Shown piece after piece: positions 9,505 through 19,113 of a DNA stretch of 64,000 nucleotides (within the stretch, counting starts at the first letter, position 1; each line of letters begins with the position of its first letter). The notes under the pieces were generated by a model. The model worked only from the letters and a program-made list of their open reading frames with translations. It was not told where the DNA came from and made no database searches. Both the position numbers and the translations under genes were made by a program. This DNA comes from Actinoallomurus soli (GTDB lineage Bacteria; Actinomycetota; Actinomycetes; Streptosporangiales; Streptosporangiaceae). The stretch spans positions 124,001-188,000 of the forward strand of contig NZ_JAMXMV010000007.1 in assembly GCF_024055715.1 (NCBI RefSeq). The letters are read 5' to 3'.

Positions 9505-11403
9505 TCAGGACTCGGTCGGTTCGAGGACTTCGTCCCTGGCGGTGGCCGCCGTGATGTCCCGGGCGAGGCCCTGTGGGGTCAGCCCCATGTCGGCGAGGAT
9601 CTGCGCGCGCTTGGCGTGGTCGAGGAACCGGTCGGGGATGCCGAACGTCCGGACCGGCACGTCCACGTCGGCGTCGCGCAGCGCCCGCGCCACCGCGTCG
9701 CCCACGCCGCCGACCCGGCAGTTGTCCTCGACGACCGCGACGACCCGGTGACCGGCGGCCAGAGCGGGCAGCTCCGCGTCCAGCGGCTTGACCCAGCGCG
9801 GGTCGACGACCGTGACGCCGATGCCGTGCGCGTCGATGGTCCGGGCGGCCTCGACCGCCACGCCCGCCATGGGGCCCGCCGCGACGATCAGCACGTCCTG
9901 CGCGCCCGAGCGTACGAGCACGTCCATCCCGCCGACCCGGTCGACGGCCGCAACGTCCTCGGCCACCGGCCCCTTCGGGAACCGGATGGCCGTCGGCCCG
10001 TCGGCGACGCCCACCGCCTCGCGCAGCAGCTCCGTCAGCCGCGCGCCGTCCCGCGGCGCGGCGACGCGCAGGCCCGGCACGACCTGCAGGATCGACATGT
10101 CCCACATGCCGTTGTGGCTCGGCCCGTCGTCGCCGGTCACCCCGGCCCGGTCGAGGACGACCGTGACCGGCAGCTTATGCAGCGCGACGTCCATGAGCAG
10201 CTGGTCGAACGCGCGGTTGAGGAACGTGGCGTACACCGCGACGACCGGGTGCATGCCACCGAAGGCCAGTCCCGCCGCCGACGTCACCGCGTGCTGCTCG
10301 GCGATCCCCACGTCGAACGTGCGCTCGGGGTATGCCTCGGCGAACGCGGCGAGGCCCGTCGGGTGCAGCATCGCCGCGGTGATGGCCACCACGTCGGTAC
10401 GCTCGGCGCCCAGCGCCACGAGCTCGTCGCTGAAGACGTTCGTCCAGGTGCGGGAGCTCTTGGCGAGCTTGCGCCCCGTCGCCGCGTCGAACAGGCCGGG
10501 GGCGTGGAACGCCTCCTCCTCGTCGTTCTCCGCGGGCGCGTAGCCGAAGCCCTTGCGGGTGATGCAGTGCACGATCACCGGCTCGCCGAAGTCCTTGGCC
10601 TTGCGCAGCGCGTGCTCCACGGCCTCCTCGTCGTGGCCGTCGATCGGCCCGAGATACTTCAGGCCCAGATCCTCGAACATCGCCTGCGGCTGCAGGATGT
10701 CCTTGATCCCCTTCTTGATGCCGTGCAGCGCCTCGTACGCCATCGGCCCCACAACCGGGGTGCGCGGCACCGTGCGCTTGATCAGGTCCAGGGCGTGCTC
10801 GTACCCCCGCGTCATTCGCAGGTCCGCGAGGTGACTGGCCAGCCCGCCGATCGTCGGGGAGTAGGACCGGCCGTTGTCGTTGACGACGATGACCACCCGG
10901 CGGTCCTTGCCCGCCGCGATGTTGTTCAGCGCCTCCCAGGCCATGCCGCCGGTCAGCGCCCCGTCGCCGATGAACGGCACGACGAACCGGTCGCCCTCGC
11001 CGCGCAGCTGGTACGCCTTCGCGAGCCCGTCGGCGTACGACAGGGCGGTGGAGGCGTGGGAGTTCTCGATCACGTCGTGCTCGGACTCGGCCTGGCTCGG
11101 GTAGCCGGACAGCCCGCCCGCCTGCCGCAGCGTGCCGAAGTCCTGCCGCCCGGTGAGCAGCTTGTGGACGTACGCCTGGTGGCCCGTGTCGAAGAGGATC
11201 CGGTCGCGCGGGGAGTCGAAGACGCGGTGCAGGGCGATGGTGAGCTCGACCACACCGAGGTTCGGGCCGAGGTGACCGCCGTTCTTCGACGTCGACACCG
11301 CGGTGACGAGGAGGTCTCGTATCTCGCCGGCGAGCTGCGGAAGCTGCTCCGGAGCCAGGCGCTTGAGGTCCTCGGGCCCTCGGATCGACTCAAGAAGGGT
11401 CAC
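9505..11403 (-). CDS. dxs: 1-deoxy-D-xylulose-5-phosphate synthase
   Basis: Thiamine-diphosphate enzyme that condenses pyruvate and glyceraldehyde 3-phosphate, the first step of the MEP isoprenoid route. The TPP/Mg site [16 protein letters not shown], the N-terminal [16 protein letters not shown] and the [14 protein letters not shown] segment are all present and full length (632 aa). I prefer the GTG at 11403 ([13 protein letters not shown]), because GAGGAG at 11413-11418 is then 9 nt away. The ATG at 11412, which abuts that ribosome site with no spacer, is less likely. idi lies divergently across a short gap, so two isoprenoid genes share one promoter region. Confidence 0.96.
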   Translation of the reverse strand: MTLLESIRGPEDLKRLAPEQLPQLAGEIRDLLVTAVSTSKNGGHLGPNLGVVELTIALHRVFDSPRDRILFDTGHQAYVHKLLTGRQDFGTLRQAGGLSGYPSQAESEHDVIENSHASTALSYADGLAKAYQLRGEGDRFVVPFIGDGALTGGMAWEALNNIAAGKDRRVVIVVNDNGRSYSPTIGGLASHLADLRMTRGYEHALDLIKRTVPRTPVVGPMAYEALHGIKKGIKDILQPQAMFEDLGLKYLGPIDGHDEEAVEHALRKAKDFGEPVIVHCITRKGFGYAPAENDEEEAFHAPGLFDAATGRKLAKSSRTWTNVFSDELVALGAERTDVVAITAAMLHPTGLAAFAEAYPERTFDVGIAEQHAVTSAAGLAFGGMHPVVAVYATFLNRAFDQLLMDVALHKLPVTVVLDRAGVTGDDGPSHNGMWDMSILQVVPGLRVAAPRDGARLTELLREAVGVADGPTAIRFPKGPVAEDVAAVDRVGGMDVLVRSGAQDVLIVAAGPMAGVAVEAARTIDAHGIGVTVVDPRWVKPLDAELPALAAGHRVVAVVEDNCRVGGVGDAVARALRDADVDVPVRTFGIPDRFLDHAKRAQILADMGLTPQGLARDITAATARDEVLEPTES

Positions 11404-11520
11404 GCGGGTCATCTCCTCGTTTTTTCTGCGGATGCTGATTTTAGTGGCCGCTCGACTATGAGACGCGAAGCCCCTGAGCCGAGTTCACGTGGCGCAGCGT
11501 AGCGATCGGATATAAAGAGA

Positions 11521-12096
11521 GTGATGGATGACGAACGAATCGTGCTGCTGGGCGCCGACGGCCATGCCATCGGCACGGCCCCGAAGGCGTCAAGTCACCA
11601 CGGCGCCACGCCCCTGCACCTCGCGTTCTCGTGCTATCTGACGGACCCGGCGGGGCGCATCCTGATCACTCAACGAGCGCACGACAAGCGAACGTTCCCA
11701 TCCGTGTGGACCAACAGCTGCTGTGGTCATCCGGCACCCGGCGAGGGCCTGCGCGACGCCGTACGCCGCCGCGTCCGCCTGGAGCTGGGCCTGGAGATCG
11801 AGAGCATGACGCTCATTCTCCCGGAGTTCCGCTACCGCGCGACCGCCGCCGACGGCGTGGTCGAATACGAACTGTGCCCGGTGGTCCGCGCCGCCGCAAC
11901 GGGCGACCTGCGCCTCCACCCCGGCGAGACCGCCGTGGCCGACTGGCGCGACTGGGCGTCCTGCGTGGCGCTGGTGGACGACCCCTCCGCGTCTCCGTGG
12001 TATCGCGAGCAGATGGCCCAGCTCATCCCGCTCGGCAAGCCCGCCGACTGGCCCGCCGCGCCCACCTCCCTGCTGCCACCCGCCATCGCCTGGTAG
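11521..12096 (+). CDS. idi: Isopentenyl-diphosphate delta-isomerase, type I
   Basis: Nudix-fold, metal-dependent interconversion of IPP and DMAPP. 191 aa. The catalytic Cys68 lies in TNSCCGHP and the catalytic Glu117 in EYELCPV, matching C67 and E116 of the E. coli enzyme. The Nudix-like helix GEGLRDAVRRRVRLELG sits between them. The start is GTG at 11521 or ATG at 11524. TATAAA at 11511-11516 is so close that a leaderless or near-leaderless mRNA is possible. In an MEP-pathway host IDI balances the two isomers and is not strictly essential. It is divergent from dxs. Confidence 0.95.
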   Translation: MMDDERIVLLGADGHAIGTAPKASSHHGATPLHLAFSCYLTDPAGRILITQRAHDKRTFPSVWTNSCCGHPAPGEGLRDAVRRRVRLELGLEIESMTLILPEFRYRATAADGVVEYELCPVVRAAATGDLRLHPGETAVADWRDWASCVALVDDPSASPWYREQMAQLIPLGKPADWPAAPTSLLPPAIAW

Positions 12097-12174
12097 CCGG
12101 AGCCCACCGCCCGGCGCCTCGTCCGCCCGTTCTGAGAACCTCGTTGGCACACCCGGCCCCGTCCGCGCTCGACC

Positions 12175-12201
12175 TTGACACTGATGTGACGGTCTACCGT
12201 C
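12175..12201 (+). promoter_or_regulatory. TTGACA box followed by a GACGGTCTACCGTC palindrome
   Basis: TTGACA (12175-12180) is a perfect -35 hexamer. Just after it lies the 14-bp inverted repeat GACGGT-CT-ACCGTC (12188-12201). A dyad sitting between -35 and start suits a MerR- or TetR-type regulator, but the -10 box is not clear. It lies 35 bp before the small reading frame at 12236. Confidence 0.45.
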
Positions 12202-12235
12202 CCGTCATCGACTGATCCCCGAAAAGGAGTCGGTG

Positions 12236-12361
12236 ATGCCGGGTGCAGTGATCATCGGCCGCGTCGCCGCGCGGCGGCGGGACGTTCCTGGAAGCGCATT
12301 CGAGCCGGACGACATCGCCGGGCACTACTGGCGCCTCCACGCCCAGCCCCGGCGAGAGTGA
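12236..12361 (+). CDS. Possible small protein of 41 aa, unknown
   Basis: Short frame beginning MPGAVIIGRVAARRRDV with AAAAGGAG seven nt before the ATG and a promoter-like TTGACA plus palindrome upstream. It is basic with no membrane segment, Cys or recognisable motif. It is the only candidate gene in the 350 bp between idi and the secreted propeller gene. The good ribosome site and promoter argue for reality. Its short length and lack of any family argue for caution. Confidence 0.35.
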   Translation: MPGAVIIGRVAARRRDVPGSAFEPDDIAGHYWRLHAQPRRE

Positions 12362-12403
12362 CAGCGGGAGATCGTCCGCTGGGGTCCTGGGAACGGGAGC
12401 GAA

Positions 12404-12435
12404 CCGCGGGGACATGAGAGTGCATGCCCCCGCGG
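12404..12435. terminator. Hairpin between convergent genes
   Basis: An 8-bp GC stem, CCGCGGGG (12404-12411) pairing with CCCCGCGG (12428-12435), with a 16-nt loop. It lies just beyond the 3' end of the minus-strand gene ending at 12446 and could serve both strands. Confidence 0.6.
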
Positions 12436-12445
12436 ACGCTCTCCG

Positions 12446-13660
12446 TCAGTTCCCGGTCAGGTCGAAGTCGACCCGGACCAGCTGCTGGGAGGTGTCCTCA
12501 GGCCGGTAGTAGGTGAAGTACTGGGTCAGGCCGCCCCGGCTGGAGTACTCCGGGTGCGCGAACATCGCGTAGTCCCACAGGGTGTTGGTCGGCAGGCCGG
12601 TGAACATCGGCTTGGGCGCGGTCCACGGTCCCCAGGGGGCCGGCGCGGTCTGGTAGCGGCCGACGTTGTCGTAGAAGCCCATGAACGTGTTCAGATAGCC
12701 GTGCAGCGCCGGGACGTACTGGATGGTGGAGCCGGCCGCGCCGTTGCCGGCGCCGACGGTCACCGCCGCGTTCGGGTCGGTCGACCATTCCGGGGTGCCG
12801 TCGCCGGACCGGCCCGTGTAGTAGCGCCAGGCGAGCCGGTCCTGGATCCGCCCGGCCGGGACCCTGGCCAAGGCGCAGGAGTTCGCGGTGGTGTCGCACC
12901 GGCCGTACGTGTAGATCATGCCGTCGTGGAGCACCATCGAGCCGGACGCGAACTCCTTGCCCGGCGCGAACATCAGCGTCGGGTCGTTCCCCTCCGGCAC
13001 GGCCCCGGTGACCGCCGGGTCGGGGTGCTCGACTTCGATCAGGCTGAGCTGGTGGGTGCGCATGTCCAGCTGGGCGAAGCCGGTGCCGAGGGCGGTGCCG
13101 ACGAATCCGGACGCGCAGGGCGTGCCGTCCGGCGCCCCCCGGCACAGCTTGCCGTACGAGAAGATGATCCGGTGCCGGGCGGGGTCCGCGACGACCGGGC
13201 CGGGCCAGTTCGCGTACACGGTGCCGCAGTACTGGTCCCCGGCCGCGCAGGGCGCGGCATGCGCGTCCTGGAACTTCTTCTCCGCGTCGGTCAGCGGTAT
13301 CAGCTGCTTCGGCGCGGTCGAGGAGTCCTCGGTGAACGGGTTGTTGGAGTACAGGTCGATGCCGTCGCGAGCGTCGAGGTCGCTCGTGATCGCGCCGGTG
13401 TTCGACAGGAAGTCGTCGGGGTCCCGCAGCATGGTGTCGTCGAAGATCCACACGGATTTCCCGGCGTAACCGGCGCTCTGGCCGTTGTCACGCCCGATGA
13501 CGTGCGAGTTCTGCCGCAGCGGCGGCAGCTGCGCGGTACCGGTCACGGTGAGCAAGCGCACCGGTGGGACGGAGGTGGCGGCCACCGCCGGTGTCGCCGT
13601 GAGCGCGGTGGTCAGCGCCGCGGCGGTGCCGACCGCCGCGAGCGTGGAACGGATTCTCAT
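12446..13660 (-). CDS. Secreted beta-propeller-like protein, DUF4185-like
   Basis: 404 aa. The first 28 residues form a Sec signal peptide (MRIRSTLAAVG, then a hydrophobic stretch ending near AVAATS). The mature part begins with IGRDNGQSAGYAGKSVWIFDDT, resembling the opening of the DUF4185 family. Later blades contain TYGRCDT and PWGPWTAPKPMF. DUF4185 includes GH183 endo-D-arabinanases, so a glycan-cleaving or binding role outside the cell is reasonable but not shown by catalytic residues I can assign. ATG at 13660 has AAGGGAG upstream. It lies 90 bp after the sugar-binding lipoprotein on the same strand, probably the last gene of the LacI-controlled block. A small CCGGCC/GGCCGG hairpin (13692-13709) separates the two. 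Confidence 0.6.
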   Translation of the reverse strand: MRIRSTLAAVGTAAALTTALTATPAVAATSVPPVRLLTVTGTAQLPPLRQNSHVIGRDNGQSAGYAGKSVWIFDDTMLRDPDDFLSNTGAITSDLDARDGIDLYSNNPFTEDSSTAPKQLIPLTDAEKKFQDAHAAPCAAGDQYCGTVYANWPGPVVADPARHRIIFSYGKLCRGAPDGTPCASGFVGTALGTGFAQLDMRTHQLSLIEVEHPDPAVTGAVPEGNDPTLMFAPGKEFASGSMVLHDGMIYTYGRCDTTANSCALARVPAGRIQDRLAWRYYTGRSGDGTPEWSTDPNAAVTVGAGNGAAGSTIQYVPALHGYLNTFMGFYDNVGRYQTAPAPWGPWTAPKPMFTGLPTNTLWDYAMFAHPEYSSRGGLTQYFTYYRPEDTSQQLVRVDFDLTGN

Positions 13661-13750
13661 CTACGCGTCTCCCTTGTCGAGGCAGCCTGGACCGGCCGGA
13701 GTAGGCCGGCACGAGTGGAGGGGCGGTGCGAGCGGGATGGGCGACCGGAC

Positions 13751-15046
13751 TCAGGAGCCGCTTGCCAGGGCGTTGATCTCCTTCATGGTCTTGGCGACCC
13801 CGGCCGCGGTATCGGTCTTACCGGCGATCGCCGGGTTCCAGTCGGCCATCAGGATGTTGGTGGCCTTGGTGGCCCAGCCATCGAGGAACGCAGACTGCAC
13901 CTTGATGGGGGCGTTCAGTTCGTACTTGATCGTGGCGGCCATGCTCTCCGGCCCGGGGCCCTGGCCGGCGAGCCCTTGGAAGTAGCCGGTCGAGCCGGGC
14001 AGGTACGCGATCGGCGCCACCGGGATCTTGCGCATCGTCTCGTTGAAGACGTTCGTCTCCAGGTACGACACCGCCTTCCACACCTGGTCGGGGTCGCCGA
14101 GGGTGGCCGGTGAGCAGACGCCGTTGCTCTCGGTGAACTGCACGTTCTTGGTGACCTGGGGCATCGGCGCGTAGCCCCACTCGAAGGAGGGCTTACTGGA
14201 GACCATCGTCTGGGCCACCCACTGGCCCCCGAACAGCATCGGTACCGAGCCGTTGGCGAACGCCGGGATCGCGGGGTCGGAGTTGTAGCTGTAGTCGGGG
14301 GTGGTGATCTGCCCGGCCTTGATGGCCGTGGCGTACCGCTGGGCGGCCTCCAGCATCTTCGGGTCGGCGGTGACCTGCTTGACGTTGGTGGCGGTCGTCG
14401 CCAGTGGCCGCCCGCCGGCCGAGACCGAGTACTGTGACAGCCCGAACGGATTGGTCAGCAGCGGCCACTGGGTGACCAGGCCCTGCTTGGCGCCGTTACG
14501 GCCGGTCAGCTTCGCCGCGTCGGCGAACATCTCGTCGTACGTCCAGCCGGCCGCCGGCACCTTGACGTGCGCCTTGTCGAAGAGTGCCTTGTTGTAGAAG
14601 ACGCCGTACGTGTTGGCCAGCGTCGGTATGCCGTACAGCTTCCCCTTCGCATACCAGGAGTCCAGCGCGCCCGGTGAGAACTTGCTCAGGTCGATGCCCT
14701 GGTTCTTCTTGGCGTACGCCGTCCAGTCATAGAGCAGGCCCTGCGCGGCCAGCGTCTGCTCCTCGGTGTTGCTGCACCAGAAGAAGTCCGGGATCTTCTT
14801 CGACATGATCAGTGACGCGAGCTTCTGCGCGTAGTCGGCGTTCGGCGCCTCCTGGCGCTTGAGGGTGATGCCCGTCGACGTGGTGAACGCGCCGAACGCG
14901 GCGTCCATCGCGTTGTTCGTCTGGACCGTCTCCCAGGACATCCAGGTCACGGTCTTGGCGCCGTGCGAACCACCGCTGGAACCGCATCCGGCACTGGCGA
15001 GAAGGGCCGCGGCGACGGCGGCGACGCCGATCCTGTGAATTCTCAT
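13751..15046 (-). CDS. Extracellular solute-binding lipoprotein of a CUT1 sugar ABC importer
   Basis: 431 aa, family 1 sugar-binding protein. The lipoprotein signal MRIHRIGVAAVAAALLASAGC places the acylated Cys at residue 21, anchoring it outside the membrane. VTWMSWET and later segments such as FANGSVPMLFGGQW are typical of MalE-like oligosaccharide binders. GGGAGG lies 5 nt before the ATG. It follows the two permease genes after 64 bp that hold an imperfect hairpin (15059-15078). The adjacent alpha-mannosidases suggest an alpha-mannose-containing oligosaccharide as ligand (inference). No ATPase gene is present, so a shared MsiK-type ATPase encoded elsewhere probably energises it. Confidence 0.9.
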   Translation of the reverse strand: MRIHRIGVAAVAAALLASAGCGSSGGSHGAKTVTWMSWETVQTNNAMDAAFGAFTTSTGITLKRQEAPNADYAQKLASLIMSKKIPDFFWCSNTEEQTLAAQGLLYDWTAYAKKNQGIDLSKFSPGALDSWYAKGKLYGIPTLANTYGVFYNKALFDKAHVKVPAAGWTYDEMFADAAKLTGRNGAKQGLVTQWPLLTNPFGLSQYSVSAGGRPLATTATNVKQVTADPKMLEAAQRYATAIKAGQITTPDYSYNSDPAIPAFANGSVPMLFGGQWVAQTMVSSKPSFEWGYAPMPQVTKNVQFTESNGVCSPATLGDPDQVWKAVSYLETNVFNETMRKIPVAPIAYLPGSTGYFQGLAGQGPGPESMAATIKYELNAPIKVQSAFLDGWATKATNILMADWNPAIAGKTDTAAGVAKTMKEINALASGS

Positions 15047-15110
15047 GAGAGCCTCCCGGGCCCGCCTGAATGCGGGTCCGCGCGAAAGGTGAAAAAGCGG
15101 GGTGAGAGTG

Positions 15111-15989
15111 CTACTTGGAGTTCATGCCGAGGGCGCCGATGCCCTGCATGAAGTGCCGCTGCGCGAAGAAGAAGAGCAGCAGTGGGGGCAGCATGTACAG
15201 CAGATTGGTGGCCATGAAGAGGTTGTACTGAGACGTCGCCTGGCCGGCGCTGTCGCTGACGAACCCTGCCATTCCCAGGGACAGCGTGAAACGATGGGCG
15301 CTCTGGAGGTAGACCAGCGGGTTGAGGTAGTCGTTCCAGGACAGCTGGAAGGACAGGATCGCGATGGTGATCCACACCGGCCGCGTCAGGGGGATCATGA
15401 TCGACCAGAAGATCCGCAGGTGACCGGCACCGTCGATCTTGGCCGCCTCGTCCAGCGAGAAGGGGATGGCCAGGAAGTACTGGCGAGCCAGAAAGACGAA
15501 GATCGGAGCGCCGAGGAACGACGGCACGATCAGGGGGACCCAGGTGTCGATCAGCCCGAGGTCGATCCACAGCCGCTGCAGCGGGATCAGCCCGACGATC
15601 TGCGGCATGAAGATGCTCGCCGTGAACGCGTAGAACCAGAACTTGCGGCCGCGGAACTTGATGCGGGCCAGGCCGTAGCCGACGAGCATCGAGCTGACCA
15701 CCGAACCGATCGTCGACAGCACCGTGACGATGACCGTGTTGGCCAGCAGCCGGTAGAAGTCGACCATCTTCGGCCCGTCGACGAAGTTCGACCACTGGAA
15801 CTCGTGCGGCAGGAACTGCGGCGGTATCCGGTTGACGTCCGGACCGCTCTTGAGCGCGATCGAGAGCATCCACAGCAGCGGCAGCAGCATCGAGACGCCG
15901 AGCACCGCGCACAGCAGATACCAGGAGATCCGCGAGGCGCGCAGCGGCACTCGCATCGCCAGGCCCCCGGGACCGGATCGGACCGTCAT
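15111..15989 (-). CDS. ABC sugar permease, MalG-like (CUT1)
   Basis: 292-aa inner-membrane permease with six hydrophobic segments. The cytoplasmic EAA loop that docks the ATPase reads DEAAKIDGAGHLRIFWSIMIPL. The ATG at 15989 overlaps the stop of the partner permease by 4 bp (ATGA), showing translational coupling. It forms a heterodimer with that partner. Confidence 0.92.
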   Translation of the reverse strand: MTVRSGPGGLAMRVPLRASRISWYLLCAVLGVSMLLPLLWMLSIALKSGPDVNRIPPQFLPHEFQWSNFVDGPKMVDFYRLLANTVIVTVLSTIGSVVSSMLVGYGLARIKFRGRKFWFYAFTASIFMPQIVGLIPLQRLWIDLGLIDTWVPLIVPSFLGAPIFVFLARQYFLAIPFSLDEAAKIDGAGHLRIFWSIMIPLTRPVWITIAILSFQLSWNDYLNPLVYLQSAHRFTLSLGMAGFVSDSAGQATSQYNLFMATNLLYMLPPLLLFFFAQRHFMQGIGALGMNSK

Positions 15990-16951
15990 TTGTCACCCTC
16001 CCCGGCGTAGACCCAGATCGAGGAGAACCGCAGAGTGATCGCGGTGACCACCATGACGATCAGGAACAGCATCCAGACCTCAGCCGTCGCGTATCCCAAC
16101 TGAGGCGTGGACAGGTAGTTCTTGAACCCGTCGGAGTAGATCTTGTACATCAGCACGTCGGTGGTCGTGCCGGGGCCGCCCTTGGTCAGGATGGCGATCT
16201 GGTTGAAGGTCTGGAAGGCCGCATTCATCTGCAGGACGACCTGGAGAAGGAGGATCGGCGTGAGCATCGGCAGGGTGATGCGGAAGAAGGTCCGGATCGG
16301 TCCCGCGCCGTCGACCTGCGCCGCCTCGTACAGCTCGGCCGGTACGGCCTGGAGCCCCGCCAGAAAGATCATCATCGTGCTGCCGACGCCCCACAGGCCC
16401 ACCACGACCACGGCCGGCATGGCCATGCGGGTGCTGCCCACCCACATGCTGGTCGGCAGGTGCAGCGTCTTGAGCACCTGGTTGGCGAGGCCGTACTGCG
16501 GGTCGTAGACGTACTTCCACAGCGCCATCACCGCGATGGAGGGCAGCACCACCGGCAGGTAGAAGATGGTCCGGAAGATCCGTACGCCGCGCAGAGACCG
16601 GTTGACCAACACCGCCAGCGCCAACCCGCCCGCCAGCATCGCCGGCACGGTGATGACGACGAACAGCAGCGTCGCCCGTACCGACGGCCAGAACGTCGGG
16701 TCGTGGCCCAGCAGGTATCTGAAGTTCTTCAGGCCGGTCCACTTGGCCGGGGTCAGGCCGTTCCAGTCGGTGAAGGCGTGGTACCCCGAGGTGACCAGCG
16801 GATAGACCACCAGAAGGCCCAGCCCGAGGATGCCCGGCAGGATGAACAGGTGGCCGGTGAGGAACGCGCGTACCGCTCCGCTCCGGCGGCGGGCCCGCGT
16901 CCGGGCGCCCCGGTCGACGCTCGCGGTCGAGGCGACCCCGGTCGCCGTCAC
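15986..16951 (-). CDS. ABC sugar permease, MalF-like (CUT1)
   Basis: 321-aa permease. The GTG at 16951 overlaps the GH130 gene stop (GTGA, 16948-16951) and has GGAGGGG close upstream, which is why I reject much longer upstream in-frame starts that would run through the GH130 gene. A basic cytoplasmic N-terminus precedes six membrane segments. The EAA loop reads EAAQVDGAGPIRTFFRITLPM. It is coupled to both neighbours, so the esterase, GH130 enzyme and both permeases form one translation-linked block. Confidence 0.92.
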   Translation of the reverse strand: MTATGVASTASVDRGARTRARRRSGAVRAFLTGHLFILPGILGLGLLVVYPLVTSGYHAFTDWNGLTPAKWTGLKNFRYLLGHDPTFWPSVRATLLFVVITVPAMLAGGLALAVLVNRSLRGVRIFRTIFYLPVVLPSIAVMALWKYVYDPQYGLANQVLKTLHLPTSMWVGSTRMAMPAVVVVGLWGVGSTMMIFLAGLQAVPAELYEAAQVDGAGPIRTFFRITLPMLTPILLLQVVLQMNAAFQTFNQIAILTKGGPGTTTDVLMYKIYSDGFKNYLSTPQLGYATAEVWMLFLIVMVVTAITLRFSSIWVYAGEGDK

Positions 16952-18021
16952 CGGGCCCCTCCCCCGGCCGATCCGACGTGACCGGCCGATCGCACCAGCC
17001 GCGCCGCGCCGATCCGGGCGTCGGCCATGCCGTAGAAGCACAGCAGCCCGGTCTCGTGCGGGAGCAGCGCCGTCGGGAAGACGACGTTGTCCACGGTGCC
17101 GACGCGCTCCTGCTCCGACTCCGGCGACAGCAACGGCTCCTTGCTGCGCGCGAGGACGTACCCGGGGTCGTCGGCGTCGAGCAACGCCGCGCCGGCCTGG
17201 TACACCTGGCCGCCGTCGCCCGTCGGGCCGACGCCGTGATAGACGAGCAGCCAGCCGTCCTGGACGCGGATCGGCGGCGGCCCCGCACCGATCTTCGTCC
17301 ACTCCCACGGCTGCTCGGGTTTCATGATCTCCCGATGACCGGACAGCACCATCAGCATGCGCGGGTCGGCGCGTGCCGCCTCCAGGTCGATGTAGGAAAG
17401 CCAGATCGACAGGCCCTCGCCGTCGTGGCCCGCCGGGGTGTACCGGCCGAGCTCCCGCCCATCGAGCGCCTCCCCCCACATCGGCCGGTGGAGGACGGCC
17501 AGCGCGGGGCGGCCGTCCGGGCCGGCGACCGGCTCGGGCAGGATGACGACGTCCTTGTTGCAGACGAGGTTCAGCTCGACGTCCGCGTCGTCGTCGTAGA
17601 CGTACACCAGCGGGCCGAGCCGGCGCCAGACGATCAGGTCGGCGGAGACCGCCAGGGCGGTACGCGGTCCGAGCGGTCCGTACGCCACGTACGTCATGAG
17701 CCAGCGGTCCAGCGCGTCGATCCGGGTCACCCTCGGGTCTTCGACGCCGGCGTGGTCGCTCGCCCGCTCCCAGCTCCGGTCCGGCTTGAGGACCAGCCCC
17801 TCCCGGCGTACGCCCGTCGGGACGCCGTCCTCGAAGGTCACCGTGGCACGGGCGATCCTCGAGACGTTGCCGTCGGTCACGATCCGGGGGAACAGCACGA
17901 TCTCGCCGGCCGGGGTGACGGCGCCGCCCGGGTTGAGGGTGCCCTCGGCCTCGGCCGGGTCGTCGGGGTCCGGGCTCATCACCACGCCCAGCCGCTCGAA
18001 GCGGTACGGGACGACGCTCAT
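16948..18021 (-). CDS. GH130-family glycoside phosphorylase/hydrolase
   Basis: 357 aa, no signal peptide, so cytoplasmic. Five-bladed propeller features of GH130 are visible: GTLNPGGAV near the start, GVEDPRVT, WEWTKIGAGPPPIRV, LLVYHGV and GTVDNVVFPTALL. GH130 members phosphorolyse or hydrolyse mannosides, mostly beta-1,4- or beta-1,2-linked mannose next to mannose or GlcNAc. The ATG at 18021 overlaps the esterase stop by 4 bp. Standing between an acetyl esterase and an importer, beside two alpha-mannosidases, it probably cuts the inner linkage of an imported mannose-containing oligosaccharide (inference). Confidence 0.82.
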   Translation of the reverse strand: MSVVPYRFERLGVVMSPDPDDPAEAEGTLNPGGAVTPAGEIVLFPRIVTDGNVSRIARATVTFEDGVPTGVRREGLVLKPDRSWERASDHAGVEDPRVTRIDALDRWLMTYVAYGPLGPRTALAVSADLIVWRRLGPLVYVYDDDADVELNLVCNKDVVILPEPVAGPDGRPALAVLHRPMWGEALDGRELGRYTPAGHDGEGLSIWLSYIDLEAARADPRMLMVLSGHREIMKPEQPWEWTKIGAGPPPIRVQDGWLLVYHGVGPTGDGGQVYQAGAALLDADDPGYVLARSKEPLLSPESEQERVGTVDNVVFPTALLPHETGLLCFYGMADARIGAARLVRSAGHVGSAGGGAR

Positions 18022-18998
18022 TCCGCCACCGCCGCGACCGCTTCGGGCTTGGCCAGCGAGTTGGCGAACTCCAGGTGCAGCTCGCGCAGGTGGCCCATGC
18101 CGTTCTCGTGGCCGTTGAAGGGCCAGACCTGGATCCGCTTCGGCCCGCCGTACGCGTTGTGGGCCGCGAACACGCTCGACGGCGGGCAGATGGTGTCCAT
18201 CAGCCCCACGGAGAAGAAGGCCGGTGCCACCGCACGGCTCGCGAAGTGGACTCCGTCGTGGTAGGACACCGTTCGCTCGGCCCGGTCGAGCTTGTCCCGC
18301 TGGACCCGCAGGTACTCACGCAGTTCGGAGTAGGGCGCGTCGTCGGTGATGGTGGCGCACCGCATGATGTCGCACAGGAACGGTGCGTCGCTGATCAGCC
18401 CGATGACGTCCGGCCGGAGCCCGGCGACCGCCAGGGAGATCCCGCCGCCCTGGCTGCCCCCGGCCACGATGACGCGCTCCGGGTCGACGCCGTCGAACCG
18501 GCGCACCGCGTCGACGGCGCGTACGGAATCGGTGAAGACCCGCCGGTAGTAGTAGTCGTTCGGGTCCTCGATGCCCCGGGTCACCAGGCCGCCGGCCTGT
18601 GGCGCGCCGGTGCAGCCCAGGTCGGGGGTGTCCGCGCCGACCTGGCCCCGGCAGTCGACGAGCAGATGGGCGTAGCCGGCCGCGCTCCACATGAGCGACT
18701 CGGCCGGCTTCCCGCGACCGCCGGTGTACCCGAGGTACTCGACGACGGCGGGCAGCGGCCGGACGCCGTTGCGCGGCACCATCAGCCAGGCGGCGATGCG
18801 CTGTCCCGCGTACCCGCCGAACGCCACGTCGTAGACGTCGATGGTGGACAACCGGGTGTCCACCGGCGTGAACCGCGCGTCGAGCGGATGCGCCGCGGCC
18901 TCGGCGAGAGTTTCGGACCAGAAGTCGTCGAAGTCGTCAGGCGCCACGGCGGCGGAACGGAATTCGTACAACTCCTGAAGAGGCAGGTCGAACTGCAC
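18018..18998 (-). CDS. Acetyl-xylan esterase / cephalosporin-C deacetylase-like (CE7)
   Basis: 326-aa alpha/beta hydrolase that removes acetyl groups from short sugars inside the cell. The Ser nucleophile is in GGSQGGG, the Asp in GLMDTICPP and the His in FNGHENG, the full CE7 triad. The GTG at 18998 (MQFDLPLQELYEF) fits the family N-terminus and has GAGAGGGG upstream. A longer in-frame start at 19046 adds 16 residues unlike the family. It is the first gene of a translationally coupled block and follows the operator at 19114-19129. Confidence 0.88.
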   Translation of the reverse strand: MQFDLPLQELYEFRSAAVAPDDFDDFWSETLAEAAAHPLDARFTPVDTRLSTIDVYDVAFGGYAGQRIAAWLMVPRNGVRPLPAVVEYLGYTGGRGKPAESLMWSAAGYAHLLVDCRGQVGADTPDLGCTGAPQAGGLVTRGIEDPNDYYYRRVFTDSVRAVDAVRRFDGVDPERVIVAGGSQGGGISLAVAGLRPDVIGLISDAPFLCDIMRCATITDDAPYSELREYLRVQRDKLDRAERTVSYHDGVHFASRAVAPAFFSVGLMDTICPPSSVFAAHNAYGGPKRIQVWPFNGHENGMGHLRELHLEFANSLAKPEAVAAVAE

Positions 18999-19113
18999 GG
19001 AGATTCCCCTCTCTGGGACTTCCAGATGACAGGGGCGGTGTCGCATGCGTCGCGTTAATCCCGTGTGTCACTGATGTGTCCCGCGTGTTAAACGCTCGCA
19101 TACGACTAAGCCG

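Noticed and set aside
16952-17479. Upstream extension of the MalF-like permease
   Set aside because: It overlaps the GH130 gene. The GTGA overlap and GGAGGGG site support the start at 16951.
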